NCBI RefSeq assembly: GCF_014358015.1
Contig: NZ_JACONV010000008.1
Location: 62,001-126,000 of the forward strand
Direction of reading: 5' to 3'
Origin: Pseudomonas triticifolii
GTDB lineage: Bacteria; Pseudomonadota; Gammaproteobacteria; Pseudomonadales; Pseudomonadaceae
DNA length: 64,000 nt
How positions within the stretch are numbered: position 1 is the stretch's first letter; each line of letters begins with the position of its first letter. The notes beneath the pieces are model-generated. The model was given only the letters and a program-made list of their open reading frames with translations, was not told where the DNA came from and searched no databases. The translations under genes were made by a program, and so were the position numbers. Shown piece by piece: positions 49,641-60,783 of this stretch.

Positions 49641-51143
49641 ATGAGCGAGTCACCGGTGATCGGCCACTACATCAACGGGCAATTGCACAACGGCGATGGC
49701 GAGCGCTACAGCGACGTTTTCAATCCGGCATTGGGCAGTGTTCAGGCCCGTGTGGCGTTGGCCAGCCTCAAGACCGTCGATGAAGCGGTCGCAGCGGCCA
49801 AGGCAGCCTTCCCGGCCTGGGCCGATCAATCATCGCTGCGCCGTGCGCGGGTCATGTTCAAGTTCAAGGAATTGCTCGACCGTCATCATGAGGAACTGGC
49901 GCAGATCATCTGTCGTGAGCACGGCAAAGTGTTGTCCGACGCGCGCGGTGAAGTGGTACGTGGGATCGAGATTGTCGAATTCGCCTGCGGTGCGCCAAGC
50001 CTGCTCAAGAGCGATTTCAGCGACAACATCGGCGGGGGCATCGACAACTGGAATCTGCGCCAGCCGCTGGGTGTCTGTGCTGGCGTCACGCCGTTCAACT
50101 TCCCGGTCATGGTGCCGCTGTGGATGATTCCCATGGCGTTGGTCACCGGCAACTGCTTCATTCTCAAACCCTCGGAGCGCGATCCTTCGGCCAGCCTGTT
50201 GATGGCGCGCCTGTTGAAGGAAGCCGGTCTGCCCGATGGCGTCTTTAACGTCGTGCAGGGTGACAAGGTCGCTGTCGATGCATTGCTGCAACATCCTGAT
50301 ATCGAAGCCGTGTCCTTTGTCGGTTCGACGCCGATTGCCGAGTACATCCATCAGCAGGGCACCGCGCATGGCAAGCGTGTGCAGGCGCTGGGCGGGGCCA
50401 AGAACCACATGATCGTAATGCCCGATGCCGATCTGGAGCAGGCGGCTGATGCGTTGATCGGTGCGGCATTCGGCTCGGCCGGTGAGCGCTGCATGGCGAT
50501 TTCCATCGCCGTAGTCGTCGGCGACGTCGGTCAGGCGTTGATCGAAAAGCTGTTGCCGCGCATCGATCAGCTCAAGGTCGGCAACGGCATGAACGCCGAC
50601 TCGGACATGGGGCCTTTGGTCACTGCCGTGCACAAGGCCAAAGTGGAAGGTTACATCGCCCAAGGCGTCAAGGAAGGCGCGAAGCTGATAGTCGACGGGC
50701 GCAATTTCAAGGTGCCGGGTGCCGAGCAAGGTTTCTTTGTCGGCGCGACCCTGTTCGACAACGTCACGCCAGACATGCAGATCTATAAGGAGGAGATTTT
50801 CGGCCCGGTGCTGGGCATCGTGCATGTGCCGGATTTTGCCAGTGCTGTCGAGCTGATCAACGCCCATGAGTTTGGCAACGGCGTGTCGTGCTTCACCAGT
50901 GACGGCGGGGTGGCTCGCGCCTTCGCCCGCTCCATCAAGGTCGGTATGGTCGGCATCAACGTGCCCATCCCGGTACCCATGGCCTGGCATTCGTTTGGGG
51001 GCTGGAAGCGCTCGCTGTTTGGCGATCACCATGCCTACGGCGAAGAAGGCCTGCGCTTTTACAGCCGCTACAAGAGCGTCATGCAACGCTGGCCCGACAG
51101 TATCGCCAAGGGCCCTGAATTCAGCATGCCGACTGCCAAGTAA
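49641..51143 (+). CDS. iolA: Methylmalonate/malonate-semialdehyde dehydrogenase (acylating)
   Basis: 500 residues of the ALDH superfamily with CoA-dependent features: [15 protein letters not shown], the nucleophile Cys284 in GSAGERCMA, and [14 protein letters not shown]. It turns malonate semialdehyde from the inositol pathway into acetyl-CoA. The valine-pathway MmsA is a paralogue; position in this operon favours the inositol role. GGAG lies ten bases before the ATG. Confidence 0.9.
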   Translation: MSESPVIGHYINGQLHNGDGERYSDVFNPALGSVQARVALASLKTVDEAVAAAKAAFPAWADQSSLRRARVMFKFKELLDRHHEELAQIICREHGKVLSDARGEVVRGIEIVEFACGAPSLLKSDFSDNIGGGIDNWNLRQPLGVCAGVTPFNFPVMVPLWMIPMALVTGNCFILKPSERDPSASLLMARLLKEAGLPDGVFNVVQGDKVAVDALLQHPDIEAVSFVGSTPIAEYIHQQGTAHGKRVQALGGAKNHMIVMPDADLEQAADALIGAAFGSAGERCMAISIAVVVGDVGQALIEKLLPRIDQLKVGNGMNADSDMGPLVTAVHKAKVEGYIAQGVKEGAKLIVDGRNFKVPGAEQGFFVGATLFDNVTPDMQIYKEEIFGPVLGIVHVPDFASAVELINAHEFGNGVSCFTSDGGVARAFARSIKVGMVGINVPIPVPMAWHSFGGWKRSLFGDHHAYGEEGLRFYSRYKSVMQRWPDSIAKGPEFSMPTAK

Positions 51144-51165
51144 GCTTTTTCATCGGGACATGGAG

Positions 51166-51176
51166 AATAAAAATAA
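51166..51176 (+). promoter_or_regulatory. Crc/Hfq-type CA motif before iolI
   Basis: AATAAAAATAA contains three overlapping AAn steps (AAnAAnAAnAA) and runs from the GGAG ribosome site to the first base of the start codon, where bound Hfq would block initiation. Confidence 0.5.
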
Positions 51177-52003
51177 TGAGTCAACCCCTGCGTTTTGCCC
51201 TCAACCGAATGGTCGCGCCGCGCCTGTCACTGGCTGACTTCCTGGACCTCGCCGTGAGTCTGGGGACGGATGCCATCGAGATCCGCAATGACCTCAAAGG
51301 GATCGAGATCGAGGACGGTACGCCGCCGCAGGTTGTCCGTGAGCAGTGCGCTGCCAAGGGCGTACGCGTTCTGTCGATCAACGCGTTGTACCCGTTCGAT
51401 GTCTGGAACGACGAGCGCTGCGTTCAGGCGACGAAGCTTTCCCGGTACGCCCGTGAGTGCGGCGCAGAAGGTCTGGTCCTGTGCCCACTCAACGACCGCG
51501 AGGATTCACGCACAGCCGCCCAGCGCGCCGCTGCTTTGCGTACGGCATTGGGCGCACTGGCGCCGATCCTGCGTGAACACGGTCTGCTGGGCTTCGTCGA
51601 ACCGCTGGGTTTTGAGGAGTGCTCGTTGCGTCTCAAACGTCAGGCGGTCGAGGCGATTAAAAGCGTCGGCGCACTGGACGTGTTTCGTCTGGTTCACGAC
51701 ACCTTCCATCACCATCTGGCGGGTGAGGTCGAAGTGTTTCCCGAACTCACCGGGCTGGTGCATATTTCCGGCGTCGAAGATGCAGAGGCACCGCTCAACA
51801 GCATCCGCGACGGGCATCGGGTACTGGTGGGCGACGCTGACATTCTCGGCAACGCTGCTCAGATTGAGCGTCTGCTGGGTGGCGGTTATACCGGCTACCT
51901 GTCGTTTGAGCCATTTGCCGAGAGCGTGCATGCGCTGGATGACATTTCGCAGGCCATGTCGGCGAGCATGGGCCACCTGTCCCGCGCCGTAGCGGTGGGA
52001 TGA
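51176..52003 (+). CDS. iolI: TIM-barrel protein, probable 2-keto-myo-inositol isomerase (IolI-like)
   Basis: 275 residues of the xylose-isomerase-like barrel: RFALNRMVAPRLSLADFLDLA, GTDAIEIRNDL, LGFVEPLGFEECSLR (metal Glu), FRLVHDTFHHHL and GYLSFEPFAESV. IolI makes 1-keto-D-chiro-inositol from 2-keto-myo-inositol and lets other inositol isomers enter the pathway. IolH is a similar family, so the exact reaction is less sure than the family. It follows iolA after 32 bases and is separated from iolD by an unusual 232-base gap. Confidence 0.8.
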   Translation: MSQPLRFALNRMVAPRLSLADFLDLAVSLGTDAIEIRNDLKGIEIEDGTPPQVVREQCAAKGVRVLSINALYPFDVWNDERCVQATKLSRYARECGAEGLVLCPLNDREDSRTAAQRAAALRTALGALAPILREHGLLGFVEPLGFEECSLRLKRQAVEAIKSVGALDVFRLVHDTFHHHLAGEVEVFPELTGLVHISGVEDAEAPLNSIRDGHRVLVGDADILGNAAQIERLLGGGYTGYLSFEPFAESVHALDDISQAMSASMGHLSRAVAVG

Positions 52004-52098
52004 AATGGCGTTGGCTGACGTGCGGCGACATACAAACACTCGGCGTGGGTTGCCTGTTTATCGATGACACAACGCGGTCTCGCAGCAGACAAGAAGTC

Positions 52099-52122
52099 GT
52101 GGGAGCGGGCTTGCTCGCGAAG
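52099..52122. repeat. REP-type element
   Basis: The run starting GTGGGAGCGGGCTTGCTCGC and ending GAAG matches the common fluorescent-Pseudomonas REP core, with the internal hairpin GCGGGCTTGCTCGC. It is a single copy in the gap between iolI and iolD. Confidence 0.7.
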
Positions 52123-52176
52123 TCTTGTGTTTTCTGCGTACAAGCCGCGTGCCAGAGACAGGGACGAAACGCGCGG

Positions 52177-52196
52177 AGCCCGGCGTCAGCCGGGCT
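52177..52196. repeat. Hairpin between iolI and iolD
   Basis: AGCCCGGC-GTCA-GCCGGGCT is a perfect 8-bp stem with a four-base loop, 39 bases before the iolD start. There is no U-tract, so it may stabilise the 5' part of the transcript or end the upstream one. Confidence 0.5.
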
Positions 52197-52218
52197 GACA
52201 ACACCTTCCACCTCACAC

Positions 52219-52226
52219 AACAACAA
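52219..52226 (+). promoter_or_regulatory. Crc/Hfq-type CA motif before iolD
   Basis: AACAACAA is the canonical CA motif and is directly followed by the AAGG ribosome site of iolD. Confidence 0.6.
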
Positions 52227-52235
52227 GGTGCGAGC

Positions 52236-54173
52236 ATGAGTACTACCCGACTGACCATGGCTCAGGCTCTGGTGAGGTTTCTCGATAACCAGTACGTCGA
52301 AGTCGATGGCGTACAGAGCAAGTTTGTCGCTGGCGTATTCACCATCTTCGGTCACGGCAATGTGCTGGGCCTGGGTCAGGCACTGGAGCAGGACCACGGC
52401 GAGCTGGTCGTCCATCAGGGCCGCAACGAACAGGGCATGTGCCACGCGGCCATCGGTTTCGCCAAGCAGCATCTGCGTCGCAAGATCTACGCCTGTACTT
52501 CGTCGGTAGGGCCGGGGGCGGCGAACATGATCACCGCAGCGGCCACTGCATCGGCCAACCGCATTCCATTGCTGCTGCTGCCGGGCGATGTCTATGCCAG
52601 CCGCCAGCCGGACCCGGTGCTGCAACAGATCGAACAGTTCCACGATCTGAGCATCAGCACCAACGACGCGTTCAAGGCTGTGAGCAAATACTGGGATCGC
52701 ATCAACCGTCCCGAGCAGTTGATGAGCGCGGCCATCAATGCGATGCGCGTGCTGACCGACCCGGCCGATACCGGCGCTGTCACGCTGTCGCTGCCCCAGG
52801 ATGTCCAGGCCGAAGCCTGGGATTACCCGGACAGCTTCCTGCACAAACGCGTGCACCGGATTGACCGTCGACCGCCCAGCAAGGCGATGCTCGACGACGC
52901 GCTGGCGTTGCTGGTGGGCAAACGCAAGCCGTTGTTGATCTGCGGCGGTGGCGTTCGCTATTCCGGCGCAGCGCAGGCATTGCAGTCGTTCGCCGAACGC
53001 TTCGGCATTCCCTTCGCGGAAACCCAGGCGGGCAAGAGTGCCATCGTGTCGGCACACCCGTTGAACATGGGCGGTATCGGCGAGACGGGTACGGTCGCGG
53101 CCAATCGGCTGGCAAAGGAAGCGGACCTGATCATCGGTGTCGGCACGCGTTACAGCGATTTCACCACGGCGTCCAAGTGGCTGTTCCAGAACCCGGACGT
53201 GCAGTTTCTCAACCTCAACGTCGGCACGTTCGATGTTCAGAAGCTGGACGGCGTGCAGGTGTTAGCGGACGCCCAGGTTGCCTTGCAGGCACTGACCGAA
53301 CAACTCCAAACCCGCGATTATCGGGCCGCCTGGGGCGATGCGCCCGCGGCAGCCAAAGCCGAGCTGGAGGCCGAAGTCGATCGCGTGTATGCCGTCGAAT
53401 ACCAGCATGAGGATTTCGTTCCTGAAATCAACGACCACATGGATCCGTCGGTGTTGCGCGAGTTCATTGAGCTGACCGGTTCGTGCCTCACGCAGAGTCG
53501 GGTGCTGGGCATTCTCAATCAGAGCCTGCCCGCCGATGCGGTGATCGTTGCCGCTGCGGGCAGTCTGCCGGGCGACCTGCAGCGCGCCTGGCGCAGCACG
53601 GGCGTTGACACCTACCACGTCGAATACGGCTATTCCTGCATGGGCTACGAAGTCAATGCTGCGCTGGGTGTGAAGCTGGCGCAGCCGCATCGGGAGGTCT
53701 TCGCGCTGGTGGGGGACGGCTCCTACATGATGCTGCATTCCGAGCTGGCCACCTCGATTCAGGAGCGGCGCAAGATCAACATCGTGCTGCTCGACAACAT
53801 GACGTTCGGCTGCATCAACAACCTGCAGATGGGACACGGCATGAACAGCTTCGGCACCGAGTTCCGCTTCCGCAATGAGCAGACTGGCCAGCTCGATGGC
53901 GACTTCGTGCCGGTGGATTTTGCCATGAGCGCAGCGGCCTATGGTTGCAAGACTTACAAGGTCAGTACCGCCGAACAGTTGCACGACGCGCTGGTGGATG
54001 CGCAGCGACAGACCGTCTCGACCCTGATCGATATCAAGGTCCTGCCCAAGACCATGATTCACAACTACCTGTCGTGGTGGCGGGTCGGCGTGGCCGAAGT
54101 GTCGACCACCGGCACCACGGCCCAAGCGCACGAAAAACTCAACCAGCAACTGGCCAAGGCTCGCCAGTATTGA
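52236..54173 (+). CDS. iolD: 3D-(3,5/4)-trihydroxycyclohexane-1,2-dione acylhydrolase (ring opening)
   Basis: 645 residues, ThDP-dependent enzyme family with N-terminal Pyr domain (1-190; [15 protein letters not shown] with the catalytic Glu region), central domain ([18 protein letters not shown]), and C-terminal PP domain ([18 protein letters not shown], then [17 protein letters not shown]). It opens the inositol-derived ring to 5-deoxy-glucuronate. The frame is open 37 codons upstream through the hairpin, but ATG 52236 with AAGG matches the family start. Confidence 0.94.
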   Translation: MSTTRLTMAQALVRFLDNQYVEVDGVQSKFVAGVFTIFGHGNVLGLGQALEQDHGELVVHQGRNEQGMCHAAIGFAKQHLRRKIYACTSSVGPGAANMITAAATASANRIPLLLLPGDVYASRQPDPVLQQIEQFHDLSISTNDAFKAVSKYWDRINRPEQLMSAAINAMRVLTDPADTGAVTLSLPQDVQAEAWDYPDSFLHKRVHRIDRRPPSKAMLDDALALLVGKRKPLLICGGGVRYSGAAQALQSFAERFGIPFAETQAGKSAIVSAHPLNMGGIGETGTVAANRLAKEADLIIGVGTRYSDFTTASKWLFQNPDVQFLNLNVGTFDVQKLDGVQVLADAQVALQALTEQLQTRDYRAAWGDAPAAAKAELEAEVDRVYAVEYQHEDFVPEINDHMDPSVLREFIELTGSCLTQSRVLGILNQSLPADAVIVAAAGSLPGDLQRAWRSTGVDTYHVEYGYSCMGYEVNAALGVKLAQPHREVFALVGDGSYMMLHSELATSIQERRKINIVLLDNMTFGCINNLQMGHGMNSFGTEFRFRNEQTGQLDGDFVPVDFAMSAAAYGCKTYKVSTAEQLHDALVDAQRQTVSTLIDIKVLPKTMIHNYLSWWRVGVAEVSTTGTTAQAHEKLNQQLAKARQY

Positions 54174-55244
<1,071 letters not shown>

Positions 55245-55311
55245 CCCATAACGTCGCAGTAACGCGCCTGAATCAGGGGCGCGTTACGTTCAACGAGTAC
55301 AGGAGAAAGCC

Positions 55312-56331
55312 ATGCGAGCAGGATTGGTGGGCTACGGCAAGGGAGGGCGTTACTTCCATGCGACGTTGATTTCAAGTTTGCCCGGTGCAACGTTTGTGGG
55401 TGTGGTAACCGGATCGCCCGAACGCAAGCAGCAAGTCAGCCACGATCATCCCGGGGTGCCGACGTTCGACACGCTGGCGCAGATGGTGTCTGCCGGTGTC
55501 GATGTGGTGGTGATTTCCACGCCCTTGGCGTCGCGCCGCGCCCTGATACTGGAAGCCATCGAGCTGGGAGTTGGCGTGGTCAGCGACAAGCCCTTTGCCA
55601 ATGACGCGGCCCAGGCGCGCGAGCTGGTCGAGGCTGCCGAGCGGCGGGGCGTGCTGCTCAGTGTTTACCAGAACCGGCGCTGGGACTCGGATTTTCTGAC
55701 GCTTCGCAAGCTGATCGACAATCAGGTGCTGGGCTCGATCAGCCGCTTTGAATCCAGCATCGAACGCTATTCGCCGCGCTCTGTGGGCAAGGCCAGTGGC
55801 GGCGGTATGTTGCGGGATCTGGGCAGTCATCTGGTGGATCAGGCGCTGGTGCTGTTCGGGCCGGCGGAGCGGGTCTATGCCGAGCTGCAGTTCCCGGCAC
55901 CGGACGACGAGCTGGACCATACCTTTTTTGTATCGCTGAGCCATGCCAATGGCGTGGTATCGCACCTGTCCGGCAGTTGCCTGCAGAACACGCCCAAACC
56001 GCGTTTCAGGGTCAGCGGCTCGCTGGGTTGTTACAGCGTCGATGGGCTGGACGGTCAGGAGGAAGCTGCATTTGCCGGTTTGACGCCACGCTCCGAAGGC
56101 GAGCGCTGGGGCGTGGAAGAACATCGCCGCTGGGGCTGGTTCGAGCAGGGCGATCATCGGGAGCGGGTGCCTTCCGAACGTGGCTGTTGGCTGGCGTTCT
56201 ATCACCAGCTCCAGGACGCGGTCGACGGCCAGGGCCAGGTGCCGGTCAATCCACGGGACGCAGTCGCGTCAGCAACGGTCATGGACGCCGCGCGATTGAG
56301 TGCCCGCGAGGGGCGTGTCGTGGTGTTGTAA
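55312..56331 (+). CDS. Second Gfo/Idh/MocA-family oxidoreductase of the inositol cluster
   Basis: 339 residues. The dinucleotide-binding N-terminus is MRAGLVGYGKGGRYFHATLI, the lysine motif is VVSDKPFANDAAQ in place of EKP, and the substrate domain has GMLRDLGSHLVDQAL. It is closest in style to YvaA/YdgJ-type scyllo-inosose or scyllo-inositol dehydrogenases, so it may use another inositol isomer. This is inferred from family and place. AGGAG lies before the ATG. It ends just before a terminator and is the last gene of the catabolic unit. Confidence 0.8.
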   Translation: MRAGLVGYGKGGRYFHATLISSLPGATFVGVVTGSPERKQQVSHDHPGVPTFDTLAQMVSAGVDVVVISTPLASRRALILEAIELGVGVVSDKPFANDAAQARELVEAAERRGVLLSVYQNRRWDSDFLTLRKLIDNQVLGSISRFESSIERYSPRSVGKASGGGMLRDLGSHLVDQALVLFGPAERVYAELQFPAPDDELDHTFFVSLSHANGVVSHLSGSCLQNTPKPRFRVSGSLGCYSVDGLDGQEEAAFAGLTPRSEGERWGVEEHRRWGWFEQGDHRERVPSERGCWLAFYHQLQDAVDGQGQVPVNPRDAVASATVMDAARLSAREGRVVVL

Positions 56332-56364
56332 CGTTTTGAGTGGATGAATAGACAGCTTTCAGAC

Positions 56365-56392
56365 AGCCCGGCGCCCCTCAGGACGTCGGGCT
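56365..56392 (+). terminator. Terminator after the inositol catabolic genes
   Basis: AGCCCGGCG and CGTCGGGCT form a 9-bp stem (one G-T pair) with a ten-base loop, followed by TTCT. It separates the catabolic operon from the importer operon, which then needs its own promoter. Confidence 0.7.
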
Positions 56393-56444
56393 TTCTGACA
56401 TTTTCAGCCAGATAAAATAAAAACAGAATAAATTCTAAAATCAG

Positions 56445-56473
56445 TTGAATTGGAAAATATTTTCCAATAGAGT
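56445..56473 (+). promoter_or_regulatory. Possible sigma-70 promoter of the inositol importer
   Basis: TTGAAT (56445-56450) and TAGAGT (56468-56473) are exactly 17 bases apart. The spacer is filled by the IolR-like palindrome, a typical repressor layout. Both boxes match the consensus at only four of six bases. Confidence 0.45.
56450..56467. promoter_or_regulatory. Probable IolR operator 2
   Basis: TTGGAAAATATTTTCCAA is a perfect 18-bp palindrome. Its 16-base core TGGAA-N6-TTCCA matches, in arms and spacing, the site between iolR and iolC. Confidence 0.75.
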
Positions 56474-56573
56474 CGTTTTCAGGTTGCCGACTATCGAATC
56501 ACCTTTGCTGTCAGATACGTCTGAACATCACAGGTAGCAAGCCAACAAAAACAAAACAAGATAGGTACTGTCG

Positions 56574-56732
56574 ATGAAAACCCCCACCTCTGGCGTACCC
56601 GCGCCCTCTGCATTCTGGATCCGGCTCATGGAGCGGTTCCTTACCCTCGTCGCACGCGGCATGTGCGTGCATCACAAGGATGCGCTGCTGTTCTGCATGC
56701 CCGGCGCGACCGGTGTTCGCCTGCCGCGATAG
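56574..56732 (+). CDS. Possible 52-residue leader peptide upstream of the ABC importer
   Basis: An ATG-started frame of 52 codons ends at TAG 56730-56732, 75 bases before the binding-protein start. The product begins MKTPTSGVPAPSAFWIRLME and contains an amphipathic or hydrophobic stretch (FLTLVARGMCV). The ribosome site is weak, and no family is recognised. It may be a small real gene, a regulatory leader, or chance. It lies in the right place, between the promoter and the first importer gene. Confidence 0.3.
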   Translation: MKTPTSGVPAPSAFWIRLMERFLTLVARGMCVHHKDALLFCMPGATGVRLPR

Positions 56733-56777
56733 ACCGCTTGCCGGACCGCTTCAAGGCTACGTCGTTACCAAGTCCGA

Positions 56778-56791
56778 ACAACAACAAGAAT
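56778..56791 (+). promoter_or_regulatory. Crc/Hfq-type CA motif before the inositol-binding protein gene
   Basis: AACAACAACAAGAA gives four AAn steps plus AA, the best CA motif in the window. It sits three bases before the TTGGAG ribosome site. Confidence 0.65.
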
Positions 56792-56807
56792 TTGGAGACA
56801 GACTTTC

Positions 56808-57737
56808 ATGAAGACCCCGATTCGCTTCACTGCTCTGACCCTGGCCCTGATGCTTGGCAGTGGCGCTGCCCTGGCCGATCTTAAGGTGGGCGTGGCCATG
56901 TCGCAGTTTGATGACACCTGGCTGACCTATCTGCGTGAAGACATGAGCGCCAAGGCCAAGACCATGCCCGATGGTGTGTCGCTGCAGTTCGTCGATGCCC
57001 GTGCAGACGTGAACAAACAGCTCGATCAGGTCGAGGAACTGATCGGCAAAAAAGTCGACGCTCTGATCGTGAATCCGGTAGACACCGCCGCAACGGCCAA
57101 AATCACCAAGAAGGCCGTGGCTGCCGGTATTCCACTGGTGTATGTCAATCGTCGTCCCGATGACCTCAAACTGCCTGTGGGCGTCGCGACGGTCACCTCC
57201 GATGACGTAGAGGCAGGTCGACTGCAGATGGAGTACATCGCCGAGAAGATGGGCGGCAAGGGCAGCGTGATGATTTTGATGGGCGATCTGGCCAACAACT
57301 CCACCAAGGGTCGTACAGACGGCGTGAAGGAAGTGCTGAAAAAATACCCTGGTATCAAGATCGATCAGGAGCAGACCGGTATCTGGTTGCGCCAGAAAGG
57401 CATGGACCTGACCAATGACTGGATCACCCAGGGCAGAACATTCAACGCGGTGATGGCCAATAACGACGAAATGGCGATCGGCGCAGCCATGGCGCTCAAG
57501 CAGGCCGGTATCAAGCAAGGCACGGTATTCGTCGCAGGCGTCGACGGCACACCTGATGGCCTTAATGCGGTAACCCGAGGGGATCTGACCGTTTCGGTTT
57601 ACCAGGACGCGAAAGGCCAGGCCGACGGCGCTATCGATGCAGCCGTCAAAATGGCCAGGAAGGAAAAGCTCGAGACCCAGGCCATTGTCATTCCGTACCG
57701 CCTGATCACGCCTGAAAACGTGGTCTCCTTCAAATAA
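56808..57737 (+). CDS. Sugar (probable inositol) ABC transporter, periplasmic binding protein
   Basis: 309 residues with a signal peptide (about 1-23, [12 protein letters not shown]) and a type I periplasmic binding fold of the RbsB family ([57 protein letters not shown]). Direct place after the iol genes and the IolR-like site make inositol the likely ligand, as for Caulobacter IbpA. It is the first gene of a three-gene importer unit. Confidence 0.88.
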   Translation: MKTPIRFTALTLALMLGSGAALADLKVGVAMSQFDDTWLTYLREDMSAKAKTMPDGVSLQFVDARADVNKQLDQVEELIGKKVDALIVNPVDTAATAKITKKAVAAGIPLVYVNRRPDDLKLPVGVATVTSDDVEAGRLQMEYIAEKMGGKGSVMILMGDLANNSTKGRTDGVKEVLKKYPGIKIDQEQTGIWLRQKGMDLTNDWITQGRTFNAVMANNDEMAIGAAMALKQAGIKQGTVFVAGVDGTPDGLNAVTRGDLTVSVYQDAKGQADGAIDAAVKMARKEKLETQAIVIPYRLITPENVVSFK

Positions 57738-57799
57738 GAACAGCCGACAGGCCGGGCAGTTACTGCGTCCCGGCCCTGTCGCATGAGGAGCTTGTCATC

Positions 57800-59377
57800 A
57801 TGTCCGGTTCAGCTACTGCCACTCCGCCCGCCCAGCGCGATTCCTCTTCCGGTAGTGCAGGTCAAGACGCCCTGAATGCCCAGCCACCTTATCTGCTGGA
57901 AATCAGCAATATCAGCAAGGGCTTTCCTGGCGTCATTGCACTCAACGATGTGCAACTGCGGGTCCGCCCCGGCAGCGTATTGGCGCTGATGGGCGAGAAC
58001 GGCGCCGGCAAATCCACCCTCATGAAGATTATTGCCGGTATCTATCAGCCGGACGCAGGCGAAATCCGTCTGCGGGGTAACCCCGTCACGTTTGATACAC
58101 CGCTTGCGGCCCTGCAGTCAGGGATCGCCATGATCCATCAGGAACTGAACCTGATGCCCTTCATGAGCATCGCGGAAAACATCTGGATCGGTCGCGAACA
58201 GCTCAACGGCTTGCACATGATCGATCACCGGGAAATGTTCCGTTGCACGGCCCAACTGCTGGAGCGCCTGCGTATAAAACTGGACCCGCAAGAGCTGGTT
58301 GGCAACCTGAGCATCGCCGAGCGGCAGATGGTCGAGATTGCGAAGGCGGTCTCCTACAACTCCGATGTACTGATCATGGACGAGCCGACCTCGGCCATTA
58401 CCGAGACCGAAGTCGCGCATCTTTTCTCGATCATTGGTGACCTTCGCGCCCAGGGTAAGGGCATCATTTACATCACCCACAAGATGAATGAAGTGTTCGA
58501 GATTGCCGATGAGGTGGCCGTGTTTCGTGATGGCTGCTACATCGGTCTGCAACGTGCCGAAAGCATGGATGGCGACAGCCTGATTTCGATGATGGTGGGC
58601 CGTGAGCTGACCCAGCTGTTTCCAGAGCGTGAAAAGCCGGTGGGGGATCTGCTGCTCTCGGTTCGGGACCTGCGCCTGAACGGGATCTTCCAGGGTGTGT
58701 CTTTCGACCTGCATGCCGGAGAGGTGCTGGGCATTGCCGGTCTGATGGGCTCGGGCCGGACCAATGTTGCAGAAACACTGTTCGGCATCACGCCCAGTGA
58801 TGGCGGCGAGATTCACTTCGATGGCGCAGCCGTGCGTATCGGCGACCCCCATCAGGCTATCGGCCTGGGGTTTGCGCTGCTGACAGAGGATCGCAAACTC
58901 ACGGGGCTGTTTCCCTGCCTTTCAGTGATGGAAAACATGGAAATGGCAGTGCTGGCCAATTACGCCGGCAATGGCTTCGTCAAGCAAAAGGCCCTGCGCG
59001 CGCTGTGCGAAGACATGTGCAAAAAGTTGCGGGTCAAGACGCCATCGCTGGAACAGTGCATCGATACATTGTCAGGCGGCAATCAACAGAAGGCCTTGCT
59101 GGCTCGCTGGCTGATGACCAACCCCAGGGTGTTGATTCTCGACGAGCCTACCCGCGGTATCGACGTCGGCGCCAAGGCCGAGATCTATCGCCTGATTGCT
59201 TTCCTGGCCAGTGAGGGCATGGCGGTCATCATGATCTCCTCCGAGCTGCCCGAAGTACTGGGCATGAGCGATCGGGTCATGGTCATGCACGAGGGCGAGA
59301 TGATGGGCATCCTGCCGCGCAGCGAAGCAACCCAGGAAAAGGTCATGCATCTGGCGTCCGGGCATTCGAACCCTTGA
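57800..59377 (+). CDS. Sugar (probable inositol) ABC transporter, double ATP-binding subunit
   Basis: 525 residues with two ABC domains as in RbsA/MglA. The first has Walker [10 protein letters not shown], signature [14 protein letters not shown] and Walker [12 protein letters not shown]. The second has a degenerate Walker A (GLMGSGRTN) but intact [15 protein letters not shown] and [12 protein letters not shown]. This asymmetry is normal for the family. It powers uptake through the permease encoded downstream. AGGAG lies before the ATG, 62 bases after the binding-protein gene. Confidence 0.92.
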   Translation: MSGSATATPPAQRDSSSGSAGQDALNAQPPYLLEISNISKGFPGVIALNDVQLRVRPGSVLALMGENGAGKSTLMKIIAGIYQPDAGEIRLRGNPVTFDTPLAALQSGIAMIHQELNLMPFMSIAENIWIGREQLNGLHMIDHREMFRCTAQLLERLRIKLDPQELVGNLSIAERQMVEIAKAVSYNSDVLIMDEPTSAITETEVAHLFSIIGDLRAQGKGIIYITHKMNEVFEIADEVAVFRDGCYIGLQRAESMDGDSLISMMVGRELTQLFPEREKPVGDLLLSVRDLRLNGIFQGVSFDLHAGEVLGIAGLMGSGRTNVAETLFGITPSDGGEIHFDGAAVRIGDPHQAIGLGFALLTEDRKLTGLFPCLSVMENMEMAVLANYAGNGFVKQKALRALCEDMCKKLRVKTPSLEQCIDTLSGGNQQKALLARWLMTNPRVLILDEPTRGIDVGAKAEIYRLIAFLASEGMAVIMISSELPEVLGMSDRVMVMHEGEMMGILPRSEATQEKVMHLASGHSNP

Positions 59378-59415
59378 GTTCGCACCACCGGACGATTGCC
59401 ATCAGAACTCGCCAG

Positions 59416-59427
59416 AAAAAGAACAAG
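59416..59427 (+). promoter_or_regulatory. Crc/Hfq-type CA motif before the importer permease gene
   Basis: AAAAAGAACAAG gives four AAn steps and lies 17 bases before the ATG, just upstream of the AGAGGGA ribosome site. Confidence 0.5.
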
Positions 59428-59444
59428 AGCCAGAGGGAAAGAAC

Positions 59445-60470
59445 ATGAGCAACGCAATCCTGCAGAACAAACCGGCCCTGGCGCCGACCAAAAGCAAACG
59501 ACGGTTGCCGACCGAACTCAGCATCTTTCTGGTGCTGATCGGGATCGGGCTGATTTTCGAACTGTTTGGCTGGATCGTTCGCGATCAGAGCTTTTTGCTC
59601 AACTCGCAACGGCTGGTGCTGATGATTCTGCAAGTGTCGGTCATCGGCCTGCTGGCCATTGGCGTGACCCAGGTGATCATCACGACGGGTATCGATCTGT
59701 CGTCAGGCTCGGTGCTGGCCTTGTCGGCGATGATTGCCGCGAGTCTGGCGCAGACGTCGGATTTCTCGCGCGCGGTATTCCCTTCGTTGACCGATCTGCC
59801 CGTGTGGATTCCGGTGGTGGTCGGTCTGGGTGTCGGGTTACTGGCTGGCGCAATCAACGGCAGTATCATCGCCATCACTGGCATTCCGCCTTTTATCGCC
59901 ACGCTCGGGATGATGGTGTCGGCCCGTGGGCTGGCGCGCTTCTACACGGAAGGCCAGCCTGTCAGCATGCTCTCGGACTCCTACACCGCTATCGGTCAGG
60001 GCGCGATGCCGGTGATCATCTTTCTGGTGGTTGCGGTCATCTTCCACATTGCGCTGCGTTACACCAAATATGGCAAGTACACCTACGCCATCGGCGGCAA
60101 CATGCAGGCGGCCCGCACGTCCGGGATCAACGTCAAGCGTCATCTGGTCATTGTCTACAGCATCGCCGGTCTGCTGGCGGGCCTTGCAGGCGTTGTCGCC
60201 TCGGCGCGTGCTGCCACAGGTCAGGCGGGTATGGGCATGTCGTATGAGCTGGACGCCATTGCTGCAGCGGTGATCGGCGGCACCAGTCTGGCCGGGGGAG
60301 TAGGGCGCATCACCGGGACCGTCATTGGTGCGTTGATCCTCGGGGTGATGGCGAGCGGGTTTACCTTCGTCGGGGTTGACGCCTACGTTCAGGACATCAT
60401 CAAGGGGCTGATCATTGTGGTGGCGGTCGTGATCGATCAATATCGCAACAAGCGCAAGACCAAGCGCTGA
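59445..60470 (+). CDS. Sugar (probable inositol) ABC transporter, permease
   Basis: 341 residues with about nine or ten membrane helices, of the RbsC type (BPD_transp_2): GVTQVIITTGIDLSSGSVLAL, GIPPFIATLGMMVSARGLA, and the cytoplasmic EAA-like loop GGNMQAARTSGINVKRHLVIVY. It forms the homodimeric channel of the importer. It is the last gene of the unit, followed by a clear terminator. Confidence 0.93.
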   Translation: MSNAILQNKPALAPTKSKRRLPTELSIFLVLIGIGLIFELFGWIVRDQSFLLNSQRLVLMILQVSVIGLLAIGVTQVIITTGIDLSSGSVLALSAMIAASLAQTSDFSRAVFPSLTDLPVWIPVVVGLGVGLLAGAINGSIIAITGIPPFIATLGMMVSARGLARFYTEGQPVSMLSDSYTAIGQGAMPVIIFLVVAVIFHIALRYTKYGKYTYAIGGNMQAARTSGINVKRHLVIVYSIAGLLAGLAGVVASARAATGQAGMGMSYELDAIAAAVIGGTSLAGGVGRITGTVIGALILGVMASGFTFVGVDAYVQDIIKGLIIVVAVVIDQYRNKRKTKR

Positions 60471-60783
60471 GCCCTACCGCAGCAAACGATACGCACAAGG
60501 GCCTTTGAGGCCCTTTTGTGCATCATTAAGGAAGCTGGAACCGATGGGTTCTGCGTCGGTCAGACCCTCATCCAGCCGAGCCCAATACAGGTTTGGTGCC
60601 GGGTTTTCAGGGGCTAACGCGCAATTGTTGTGCAAAATGCCTTCAATTGTGTTGCCGAGTGCGCAAGGCGGCCTTAGACTGCCGCCCCTCGTAAATTGAG
60701 TGCCAGGTGGCGCTTGGAGATTATGGCGCTTGAACGGCAACGTTGAGCCGCTCCTCAATGCACGTTTTTTTATAGAGAAATCA
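60471..60783. other. Intergenic region between the importer and the DksA-like gene
   Basis: Apart from the terminator at its 5' end I see no gene here. A 111-codon frame on the minus strand runs through the terminator hairpin and is not gene-like. The promoter for the DksA-like gene must lie in this stretch, but no clear box could be assigned. Confidence 0.5.
60493..60521 (+). terminator. Terminator of the inositol importer operon
   Basis: GCACAAGGGCC-TTTGA-GGCCCTTTTGTGC forms a long stem with an unpaired base and a T-run, 22 bases after the permease stop. Confidence 0.85.

Larger units (their letters stand above)
56393..56807. other. Promoter and leader region of the inositol ABC importer
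   Basis: This gap of about 415 bases (476 with the terminator) is A/T-rich in its first half. It contains the second IolR-like palindrome inside a possible promoter, an A-rich run with AACAAAAACAAAACAA (56545-56560), a 52-codon frame, and a perfect CA motif just before the binding-protein gene. Confidence 0.55.

Noticed and set aside
59396..60247. 283-codon plus-strand ORF in another frame of the permease gene
   Set aside because: Low-complexity, Arg/Gly/His-rich product; the overlapping frame encodes a clear RbsC-type permease.
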